Source: Pelagibacterales bacterium MED-G43 (lineage in GTDB: Bacteria; Pseudomonadota; Alphaproteobacteria; Pelagibacterales; Pelagibacteraceae). Taken from it: a stretch of 17,994 nucleotides of DNA. The stretch lies in the NCBI GenBank assembly GCA_002457475.1, contig NTJK01000010.1, forward strand, positions 1-17,994, in the 5' to 3' direction. Made by a program: the position numbers and the translations under genes. Of this stretch, positions 7,321-14,034 are shown one piece after another; the first letter of the stretch is position 1, and the number at the start of each line of letters is the position of its first letter. The notes beneath the pieces are model-generated. The model worked only from the letters and a program-made list of their open reading frames with translations. It was not told where the DNA came from and made no database searches.

Positions 7321-7811
7321 TGGTTAAAGAAATAAAGATAATTAAAAAATCAGTTTTTAATGACCATAGAGGGAGATTGTGGACCTCATGGAAACAATCA
7401 GATTATAAAAATCTCAAATTTAATCAGGACAAAATTTCGATCTCAAAAAAGAATACTTTAAGAGGATTTCATTGTGATTTTAAATCCTGGAAATTAATTA
7501 CCTCAGCTTATGGAAAGTTTCTTTTAGTTGCAGTAAATATGAATAAAAACTCAAAAAATTATTTAAAGCATAACAGTTTTATTATAGATCATACAAATCC
7601 TAAAACTGTGCTAATACCCCCTCACTACGCAAATGCACATTTATGCTTATCAAAGTTTTGTATATTTCATTACAAATGGAGCTATAAAGGAAAATATGTT
7701 GATGCAAAAAAACAGCTTAGTATTAGATGGAATGATCCAAAAATTAATGTTAAATGGCCAATAAAAAAACCAATTTTAAGTAAGAGAGATAGTAAATCGA
7801 AATTTTTATAA
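7320..7811 (+). CDS. RmlC-like cupin sugar-nucleotide epimerase
   Basis: This 163-aa protein is a divergent, slightly short relative of dTDP-4-dehydrorhamnose 3,5-epimerase (about 180 aa). It retains DHRGRLW (15-21), TLRGFH with the catalytic-base histidine H51, lysine K58, the tyrosine Y118 just before a lysine that acts as the acid in RmlC, and the C-terminal WNDPKINVKWP signature (137-147). It is distinct from the canonical RmlC at 9959-10495, so it probably acts on a different 4-keto sugar nucleotide, perhaps the ColD-like product from the preceding gene. In colitose synthesis ColC does 5-epimerisation and 4-reduction; here the cupin plus the next gene (SDR) could split those two jobs. 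The epimerase family call is firm; 3-, 5- or 3,5-specificity is open. Confidence 0.75.
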   Translation: MVKEIKIIKKSVFNDHRGRLWTSWKQSDYKNLKFNQDKISISKKNTLRGFHCDFKSWKLITSAYGKFLLVAVNMNKNSKNYLKHNSFIIDHTNPKTVLIPPHYANAHLCLSKFCIFHYKWSYKGKYVDAKKQLSIRWNDPKINVKWPIKKPILSKRDSKSKFL

Positions 7812-7814
7812 TCT

Positions 7815-8753
7815 ATGAGTAAAATTTTAATTACGGGCGGTGCAGGCTATATTGGATCTATGCTATGCACAAAACTTTTACAAGAAGGTCATTCAGTGAC
7901 TGCAGTAGATTTACTTAAATACGATAAAGGATCGCTAAATCATCTTTACTTTAATAAAAAATTTAAATTAATTTGTGATGATATCAGAAAAGTGTCTTTG
8001 ATGAAAAAACTCATTAGGCAACATGATATAATTATTCCACTAGCAGCTCTTGTTGGTGCACCGCTTTGTGAAAAGTTTAAAAAAGATGCACTGAGTACTA
8101 ATTTAGGCTCAATTAAAACACTATGCAAACTGGCAACAAAGAAAAATAAAATAATTTATTTGACCACAAACTCAGGTTACGGAATAGGAGAAAAAAATAA
8201 ATATTGTGATGAGAATAGTCCTCTTAAGCCTATATCTCTTTACGGAAGAACAAAGTGTGATGGTGAAGATTTAGTTAAGTCTAAAATAAAAAATTTTGTC
8301 TGTTTTAGGTTAGCAACAGTTTTTGGTCACAGCTATCGAATGAGAAGTGATTTGTTGGTAAATAACTTTGTTTACACAACTGTAAAAAAGAAAAAGCTTA
8401 CTTTATTCGAACCTCATTTTAGAAGAAATTTTATTCACGTAAGAGACGTGGTAAATGCAATTATTTTTACTATGAAGAATTTCAATAAAATGAAAAATAA
8501 TGTCTACAATTTAGGACTATCTTCAGCAAATATAAGTAAAATTATGTTAGCAAAAAAAATTAAAAACCAATATAAAAAATTACAAATTAAGATTGTGAAA
8601 AATAGAAAAGATCCAGATAAAAGAGATTATTTTGTAAGTAATAAAAAAATTGAAAAAAAAGGGTTTAAGGCAAAAATTTCCCTTGAAGAAGGTATTTCAG
8701 AATTAATACAAATCTTCACTAATGATAAAAACAAAGTAATTAATAATTATTGA
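7815..8753 (+). CDS. extended SDR: NAD(P)-dependent sugar-nucleotide epimerase/dehydratase/reductase
   Basis: This 312-aa Rossmann protein has an N-terminal GGAGYIG dinucleotide loop (8-14), D32 after beta-2 (suggesting NAD preference), TTNSGYG (117-123) and the catalytic YxxxK (Y143, K147). A C-terminal substrate domain contains RRNFIHVRD (203-211). The residues between the Thr/Ser and Tyr do not show the Asp-Glu pair of 4,6-dehydratases, so 4-reduction or epimerisation is more likely. It is the last gene of the plus operon, 3 bp after the cupin. Its stop overlaps the stop of the convergent gene by 7 bp, leaving no room for an independent terminator. It may complete the sugar made by the ColD-like and ThDP enzymes upstream. 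Specificity cannot be assigned from sequence. Confidence 0.8.
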   Translation: MSKILITGGAGYIGSMLCTKLLQEGHSVTAVDLLKYDKGSLNHLYFNKKFKLICDDIRKVSLMKKLIRQHDIIIPLAALVGAPLCEKFKKDALSTNLGSIKTLCKLATKKNKIIYLTTNSGYGIGEKNKYCDENSPLKPISLYGRTKCDGEDLVKSKIKNFVCFRLATVFGHSYRMRSDLLVNNFVYTTVKKKKLTLFEPHFRRNFIHVRDVVNAIIFTMKNFNKMKNNVYNLGLSSANISKIMLAKKIKNQYKKLQIKIVKNRKDPDKRDYFVSNKKIEKKGFKAKISLEEGISELIQIFTNDKNKVINNY

Positions 8754-9937
8754 TTTTTGCTAATAATTTTCTTCACTTGATTAAGAAAATTCGTTTTAGC
8801 GTAAGAAAAATAAACTTTACTTTTCTTAGCGCATAATTCGTCAGAAATTTTATCTCCTATCATAAAGCTTTTACTTTTATCTACTAACCAATTCTTTAAA
8901 ATATTTTTTATCATTTGATTACCTGGTTTCCTTAACGAACTTTTCTTTTTATATTTTTTGATTTTTCCTTTTGGGTGATAAGGACAGTATTGCACATCAT
9001 CGAAGTAAATATTTTTCGTAGAAAGATGAGTTTTTAAATAAAGGTGTAGTTTTTTAAAATCAGAGTCTTTGAAGAGACCTTTTGCTATTCCAGCCTGATT
9101 TGTAACAATAAATATATAATACCTTTTTTTTATTAAAAATTTTAAACCTTCTAAAACACCTTTTCTAAATTTAAAATCATTTTTTTTATAAACATAACCA
9201 TTATCATAATTAATTACACCATCTCGATCTAAAAAAGCAGCCGGTTTTTTAAAATAGTTTTTCAATTTTTTTTCTGAAGTAGAAAAATATTTTGGGGTGC
9301 CTATGTCTAAAAATAAATTTTTATAAAGTTTACCAGTTAACATTTTTTTTTTAATAATTTTTGGCAGGATATCCTCTTCGAGGGAGCATGGTTTGTTTGG
9401 TATCAAACTCAAAATCTTTTTTTTAAACAAATAAATTCCACCATTCATTAATTTACTTTTATTATTATACGTAAGAATATTATTTTTAATTCCTAAATTA
9501 TTAAGTTTATAATTATTAGTATTTTTTTTACTTGTCGCTAAAGCAACAGATCCTATTTTATTTTTTTTTAATGATTTCGTAAAATTAAATAAATCAATAT
9601 CAAAAACTGTATCACCATTTATAAGAATAAAATCTTTAATATCTTTATTTTTTAAATTTAATAAAGCACCACCAGTTCCCATAAGAGTTTTTTCTTTGAC
9701 GCAGATAATTTTAGTAAAATTAAATGTCTTATTATGAAAATTTCTAATAATTATTTCACTTTTGTAACCAACTAAAATAAAAATTTTTCTTAGAGGATAT
9801 TTAGTAAATATATTAATTAAATATTGTAAAAAAAATATATCATTAAATTTAACCATTGGTTTAGGTTTGTTGTTCAAAAATTTTTTAATTCTAGAGCCTT
9901 TGCCACCAGCCAGAATTACTAAATCTAAATTTTTCAT
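8747..9937 (-). CDS. bifunctional heptose-1-phosphate nucleotidyltransferase (HddC-like) / heptose-bisphosphate phosphatase (GmhB-like)
   Basis: This 396-aa protein has two domains. Residues 1-222 form a sugar nucleotidyltransferase (LAGGKGSR at 9-16, KPKPMV at 24-29, NGDT at 107-110, LDIGTP at 210-215) of the HddC/mannose-1-phosphate guanylyltransferase kind. Residues 232-396 form a HAD-family histidinol/heptose-bisphosphate phosphatase (DRDG with D237/D239, TN at 279-280, RKP at 336-338, GDK at 361-363). In E. coli GmhB a zinc site uses CxH...CxC; here CPYH keeps the first Cys, but the positions of the later two cysteines are Ser and Leu (KKSSLRKP), so zinc is probably not bound. The fusion would carry out consecutive steps: removal of the 7-phosphate, then activation of heptose 1-phosphate. 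It is the last gene of the rml operon, 21 bp after rmlC. The upstream kinase step may be the GHMP kinase at 5150. The nucleotide (GDP or other) is inferred. Confidence 0.8.
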   Translation of the reverse strand: MKNLDLVILAGGKGSRIKKFLNNKPKPMVKFNDIFFLQYLINIFTKYPLRKIFILVGYKSEIIIRNFHNKTFNFTKIICVKEKTLMGTGGALLNLKNKDIKDFILINGDTVFDIDLFNFTKSLKKNKIGSVALATSKKNTNNYKLNNLGIKNNILTYNNKSKLMNGGIYLFKKKILSLIPNKPCSLEEDILPKIIKKKMLTGKLYKNLFLDIGTPKYFSTSEKKLKNYFKKPAAFLDRDGVINYDNGYVYKKNDFKFRKGVLEGLKFLIKKRYYIFIVTNQAGIAKGLFKDSDFKKLHLYLKTHLSTKNIYFDDVQYCPYHPKGKIKKYKKKSSLRKPGNQMIKNILKNWLVDKSKSFMIGDKISDELCAKKSKVYFSYAKTNFLNQVKKIISKNQ

Positions 9938-9958
9938 AAATTTATTGGTTTTAATTTA

Positions 9959-10495
9959 TTAAAGGGCTTTAAATTTTTTTTTAAAATCAGATAAGTTTGG
10001 TAAAATCTTATCCTTTTTTGAAATTATTAATTTTTTTGAGGGCCAGATTATCTTTAAGCTTTTATCTAATACACTTATACCACTCTCAAATTGAGGTTTG
10101 TAATAATTCGATAATTTGTAGTAAACGATATTTATTTTATTGTAACTATAATAAGAATGCCCAAAACCTTCAGGTATATATAAACTTAAACAATTACTAT
10201 CTGATAAAATTATCTTAAATGTCTTGCCAAATGTTTTAGAGCCTTTTCTTAAATCAATTACACAGTCTAAAATTTTACCTTTTAAGACGTTTACATATTT
10301 TGCTTGTTGAAATTTATATTGGAAATGAAAACCTCTTAATGAGTTGGCTTTTGATGTTGTGCAATATTCAAAAACAAAATTATTTTTTTTAAAAATTTTT
10401 TTATTAAATGTTTCTCGCAGACTTCCTCGTCTATCAATATTATTCTTTTGCTTTATTATTAATAAGTCTTTTATTTTAGTTTTTATTATTTTCAT
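9959..10495 (-). CDS. rmlC: dTDP-4-dehydrorhamnose 3,5-epimerase
   Basis: This 178-aa cupin of typical RmlC length should convert dTDP-4-keto-6-deoxyglucose to dTDP-4-keto-L-rhamnose in the cytoplasm. It shows DRRGSLRETF (21-30), SLRGFH with the base H57, K66 in QAKYVNVLKG, DLRKGSKTFG (81-90), IPEGFGH (107-113) and the acid tyrosine Y126 before lysine. Its start overlaps the rmlD-like stop by 1 bp, in the order rmlB-rmlA-rmlD-rmlC. The residues match the canonical enzyme better than the second cupin at 7320-7811 does. Closely related 3- or 5-mono-epimerases cannot be fully excluded, but the presence of all four rml genes makes the rhamnose role likely. Confidence 0.88.
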   Translation of the reverse strand: MKIIKTKIKDLLIIKQKNNIDRRGSLRETFNKKIFKKNNFVFEYCTTSKANSLRGFHFQYKFQQAKYVNVLKGKILDCVIDLRKGSKTFGKTFKIILSDSNCLSLYIPEGFGHSYYSYNKINIVYYKLSNYYKPQFESGISVLDKSLKIIWPSKKLIISKKDKILPNLSDFKKKFKAL

Positions 10496-11193
10496 TATCT
10501 TGCAAGTTTTTTAAATTTTACTAGGTTCATATCCATTTTTTTTGGCAATTGACCTGTTGATTTAATTTTTTTAATATTTTTATTATGTTGTTTTGCAAAA
10601 AGATAAATTGTTCTTCGTTTACCTCCGATGTTAACAACCCCTTTTTTATTTATAATTTTGATAAAAAGTTTTGCAAATTCATCATGAAAAATGAAATTTG
10701 ATTTTACATTACTAAACGCAGATTTATGCAAGAATGGTTTCTCAGTCATACAAGCTCTTACAATTAGTGAATTTTTATACATTTGCACCACACATTCCGC
10801 ACCAAGTTTTGACCAACCATAATTGTTCCATGGTAGAACTGGATCTGTTTCTTTATAATTCCCTTTTTTACCCGGATAAACATAACTTGTTGAAAAAAAA
10901 ATTATCTTAAGTTTCTTTTCATTACAAATTTTTACTAAATTTGATGTCCCTATTATATTTAAATCAATACTTTTGTTGATCATCCTATCGTGAATAGACA
11001 TAGGTCTAGATAGTCCAGCCAAATGTAAAATACAGTCTGGCTTAAATTTTGCTATGTTTTTATTAATTGATTTAGCTGAGAGTATGTTAAGTTTCTTCTT
11101 GTCTCTAAAAATAAAGTTATAACGAGTTTTTATCTTTTGTAGTTCTTGCGCAAATCTTCCATTTCCACCTGTTACAATTATTTTTTTTATCAT
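10495..11193 (-). CDS. rmlD: short RmlD-like dTDP-4-dehydrorhamnose reductase (SDR)
   Basis: This 232-aa NAD(P)H-dependent SDR, in the rmlD position of a complete rml operon, would reduce dTDP-4-keto-L-rhamnose to dTDP-L-rhamnose. It shows a Rossmann GGNGRFA loop (9-15), KPDCILHLAG (51-60), the FSTSYVYPG segment (100-108) and catalytic Y125xxxK129 (YGWSK). It is about 60 residues shorter than typical RmlD (near 290-300 aa), and most of the difference lies after the YxxxK helix, although both ends look intact. A compact variant is therefore more likely than a truncation. Overlaps of 1 bp on each side show translational coupling. The nucleotide loop (GGNGRFA rather than GxxGxxG with small residues) is unusual. 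A reductase for another 4-keto sugar is the alternative. Confidence 0.72.
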   Translation of the reverse strand: MIKKIIVTGGNGRFAQELQKIKTRYNFIFRDKKKLNILSAKSINKNIAKFKPDCILHLAGLSRPMSIHDRMINKSIDLNIIGTSNLVKICNEKKLKIIFFSTSYVYPGKKGNYKETDPVLPWNNYGWSKLGAECVVQMYKNSLIVRACMTEKPFLHKSAFSNVKSNFIFHDEFAKLFIKIINKKGVVNIGGKRRTIYLFAKQHNKNIKKIKSTGQLPKKMDMNLVKFKKLAR

Positions 11194-12062
11194 TATTTAA
11201 TGAGTTTACTTAAATAATTTGAATACATGCAATTTCCATAAAAATTAATTGCTTTTTTAATATCTTTTTTGTTTATCCAATCATAATTAAGAGCAATTTC
11301 CTCTAGGCAAGCAATTTTTAAACCTTGCCTATTTTCAAGCGCTGAAACAAAAGATGAAGTGTTATAAAAATCATCTATTGAACCTGTATCTAACCAGGCA
11401 CCACCTCTACCTAGAAACTCTGCTTTTAATTTCTTTTTTTTTCTATATTTGTTCAATAAATCAATAATCTCTAGCTCGTTTCTTTTTGAAGGCTTAAGTG
11501 TTTTGCTTAATTCAATTACTTTATTATCAAAAAAATATAACCCAGTAACTGCTAAATTTGATTTAGATTTTTTTGGTTTTTCTTTTAATGATAAAATATT
11601 TTTTTTCTTACCTATGCTTGCAACTCCGTAAAGCTCAGGTTTTTTTACAGGATGAACTAATATTTTACAACCATTCGTAAGCTTTATACAATCTTTAAGT
11701 TTTTTTGTTAAACTTTGCCCATAAAAAAAATTGTCACCTAAAATTAAAGCGGTATTATCTTTACCGATAAATTTTTCACCTAAAATAAACGCATCAGGTA
11801 GACCTAGGGGAGTTTTTTGCTCAATATAATTAATTTTTATTCCTAGTCTTTTTCCGTCAAAAAGAATTTTTTTAAATTGGCTTAATTGTCCTTTATTAAC
11901 AATAATTAAAATTTCTTTAATTCCAGCTAACATAAGCACAGAAAGCGGGTAGTAAATAAGAGGTTTATCATAAATGGGTAAAAGCTGTTTATTTACAGCT
12001 TTAGTTAAGGGACTCATTCTTGTCCCGCGCCCACCTGCTAATATAATTCCTTTTTTTATCAT
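11193..12062 (-). CDS. rmlA: glucose-1-phosphate thymidylyltransferase
   Basis: This 289-aa protein of exactly RmlA-type length makes dTDP-glucose from dTTP and glucose 1-phosphate, the first step to dTDP-L-rhamnose. Signatures include GIILAGGRGTRMSPLT (5-20), the QLLPIYDKPLIYYPLS block after it, LGDNFFYG (108-115), GRGGAWLDTG and the C-terminal ENRQGLKIACLEEIA stretch, which is very characteristic of RmlA. One local oddity is GLPDAF where most RmlA proteins read GLAQAF near the substrate loop. The start overlaps the rmlB stop by 4 bp (ATGA) and the stop overlaps the rmlD start by 1 bp, so the operon is tightly coupled. Confidence 0.93.
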   Translation of the reverse strand: MIKKGIILAGGRGTRMSPLTKAVNKQLLPIYDKPLIYYPLSVLMLAGIKEILIIVNKGQLSQFKKILFDGKRLGIKINYIEQKTPLGLPDAFILGEKFIGKDNTALILGDNFFYGQSLTKKLKDCIKLTNGCKILVHPVKKPELYGVASIGKKKNILSLKEKPKKSKSNLAVTGLYFFDNKVIELSKTLKPSKRNELEIIDLLNKYRKKKKLKAEFLGRGGAWLDTGSIDDFYNTSSFVSALENRQGLKIACLEEIALNYDWINKKDIKKAINFYGNCMYSNYLSKLIK

Positions 12063-13072
12063 AATTTACCGAGCCTTCTTGTAAAGAATTTTTTTGAAAT
12101 ACCAGAAAAAAACTTTTGATTTTCAAAATACCAATCAACAGTTTTAGATATACCTTTCTGTAAATTCATCTTCGATTTCCATTTCAAATTTTTTTGTATT
12201 TTCTTACTATTAATCGCATATCTAAAATCATGACCTGGTCTATCCTTTACATATTTAATTTTAACATTTTTTCCAATTTTAATTTTTTTATTTTTAAATG
12301 TCTTTAAAATTTTCTTAACTATAAAAATATTGCTACAATTAATTCCAGATCCAATATTGTATTTTTCGCCAATTTTTCCTTTAAAAAAAAGTTTTAACAA
12401 AGCTTCGCAATGATCATCAACATAAATCCATTCTCTTGAATTTTTGCCTTTTGAATATATCGGTAAAGTTTTATTATTTATTATATTGTAAATTATTTTT
12501 GGAATAAGTTTTTCAGGAAATTGTCTTGGACCGTAATTATTAGAACAATTAGAAATCACTGCATTAATTTTATAAGTTTTAACGTATGAATTCACCAAAT
12601 GATCAGATGAAGCTTTTGACGCAGAATATGGGGAGTTAGGTATGTAAGGAAAACTTTCATCGGATCTGTTGGGTTTTATGATATTACCATAAACTTCATC
12701 TGTTGATACATGAATTAATTTAATTTTTTTTTTATAAATTCTTAATGCCTCAAGCAAGTTGTAAACACCTAGAATATTATTTTTGATGAAATTAAATGAG
12801 TTATCTATTGACCTATCAACGTGCGTGTCTGCAGCCAAATTAAATATTCCATCTGGTTTAAATTTAACAAAAAGATTTATGATTTTTTTTTTGTTGTTAA
12901 TATCAACTTTTTTGAAGCTATAATTCTTACTTTTAATATCAATAAGGTTATACTTTTGCGCGCTATATGAAAGATTATCTATATTAAGAACTTTAAAGTT
13001 TCGTTTTAAAAGAAGCCTAATAAGATTGCTGCCAATAAAACCGTAACCACCAGTAACAATAAACCTTTTCAT
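12059..13072 (-). CDS. rmlB: dTDP-glucose 4,6-dehydratase
   Basis: This 337-aa extended SDR makes dTDP-4-keto-6-deoxyglucose using bound NAD+. It shows GGYGFIG (8-14), LAADTHVDRSID (79-90), the catalytic Thr-Asp-Glu triplet (T124, D125, E126) in STDEVYG, YSASK (Y149, K153), and SNNYGPRQFPEKLIP, all diagnostic for RmlB. It is the first gene of the minus-strand operon, with its ATG 61-64 bp from the divergent glycosyltransferase. The product feeds RmlC/RmlD and could also be the 4-keto-6-deoxy donor for enzymes of the facing operon, which has no 4,6-dehydratase of its own. Confidence 0.95.
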   Translation of the reverse strand: MKRFIVTGGYGFIGSNLIRLLLKRNFKVLNIDNLSYSAQKYNLIDIKSKNYSFKKVDINNKKKIINLFVKFKPDGIFNLAADTHVDRSIDNSFNFIKNNILGVYNLLEALRIYKKKIKLIHVSTDEVYGNIIKPNRSDESFPYIPNSPYSASKASSDHLVNSYVKTYKINAVISNCSNNYGPRQFPEKLIPKIIYNIINNKTLPIYSKGKNSREWIYVDDHCEALLKLFFKGKIGEKYNIGSGINCSNIFIVKKILKTFKNKKIKIGKNVKIKYVKDRPGHDFRYAINSKKIQKNLKWKSKMNLQKGISKTVDWYFENQKFFSGISKKFFTRRLGKL

Positions 13073-13136
13073 TTATAATTATTTATATTATTCATGGATT
13101 TAAGTATACTTCTATCACAATGAAGGCATTTTTTTG
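13073..13136. promoter_or_regulatory. divergent promoter region with a 10-bp palindrome
   Basis: This is the only control region between the minus rml operon and the plus glycosyltransferase. A perfect palindrome aagtatactt lies at 13102-13111 and contains TATACT on both strands (plus 13105-13110; minus 13108-13103). On the plus strand a TTTATA hexamer (13082-13087) stands exactly 17 bp upstream, a plausible -35, and GAAGG (13122-13126) is a plausible Shine-Dalgarno. On the minus strand no convincing -35 is seen. The palindrome could be a shared -10, a repressor half-site pair, or chance. Confidence 0.4.
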
Positions 13137-14003
13137 ATGCAAATTACAAAAGATAATTTAACTATAATTATAGTAACAATTAAAAGTCATAATGTTATAG
13201 ATAACTGTCTTAAATCCATAGACCCAAAAATTAAGAAAATTATAGTTGAAAATTCAGCCGATGAAGAATTTATTAAGATAATTAAAAAAAAATACGAAAA
13301 TGTAGATTGTTTTTTAACTGGTAAAAATTTAGGGATGGGACCGGGTAATAATTTTGGTATAAAAAAATCTAAAACACAATATGTAATGATTTTAAATCCA
13401 GATACAGTTTTGCATCCAAATACATTGAACAATATTTTTGATATTTCTAGAGACTTAGATTTTGCAATACTTAGCCCAATATGTTCAGACAAGGATTATC
13501 CAAATTATAAAATTGAAAAAAAAATTTTGCAAAATAATTCTAAAAAAGATTTGTTCGAAGTAGATCGAGTCGATGGCTATGCAATGATATTAGATAAATC
13601 AAAATTTGAACCAAATTTTTTTGATGAAAAAATATTTATGTATTTAGAAAATGACGATTTGTGTATAAGAATAAAAAAATTAAGTGGGAAGATTTATGTA
13701 TATAATAAATCAATCATATCTCATCTAGGATCTAGTGCCGTAAATCAAAAATACTTTCAAGAGGTAGAGTTGTCTAGAAATTGGCATTGGAATTGGTCGA
13801 AATTTTATTTTAGAAAAAAACATTATGGATTTATAGATGCCTTGCTATTAAATTTGCCAAATTTTTTGAAATCCTGTTTTAAATGTTTTTTTTATTTACT
13901 AATTAATAATAAATTTAAATTTAAATTATATTTTTGTAGAGCTTCGGGTTTTTTTAATTCTCTTGTTGGTAAAAATTCTTGGTATCGTCCAAGATTAGAT
14001 TGA
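13137..14003 (+). CDS. family 2 glycosyltransferase, WbbL-like (probable rhamnosyltransferase)
   Basis: This 288-aa GT-A glycosyltransferase has a NLGMGPGNNFGI loop (64-75), NPDT (87-90) as the DxD-type nucleotide/metal motif, VDGYAMIL (145-152) and DEKIFMYLENDD (163-174) with the acidic catalytic pair. These patterns resemble WbbL-type dTDP-rhamnose:glycan rhamnosyltransferases. A hydrophobic stretch near 236-256 may attach it to the inner membrane. It sits divergently next to the dTDP-rhamnose operon, which supports rhamnose as donor. The ATG at 13137 is chosen; a TTG three bases upstream (13134) is in frame and lies 7 nt from GAAGG, so either could be used. The donor and acceptor sugars are inferred from context only. 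Confidence 0.85.
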   Translation: MQITKDNLTIIIVTIKSHNVIDNCLKSIDPKIKKIIVENSADEEFIKIIKKKYENVDCFLTGKNLGMGPGNNFGIKKSKTQYVMILNPDTVLHPNTLNNIFDISRDLDFAILSPICSDKDYPNYKIEKKILQNNSKKDLFEVDRVDGYAMILDKSKFEPNFFDEKIFMYLENDDLCIRIKKLSGKIYVYNKSIISHLGSSAVNQKYFQEVELSRNWHWNWSKFYFRKKHYGFIDALLLNLPNFLKSCFKCFFYLLINNKFKFKLYFCRASGFFNSLVGKNSWYRPRLD

Positions 14004-14034
14004 TTTAACTTATTCAACGTTATATTGAAACAAA

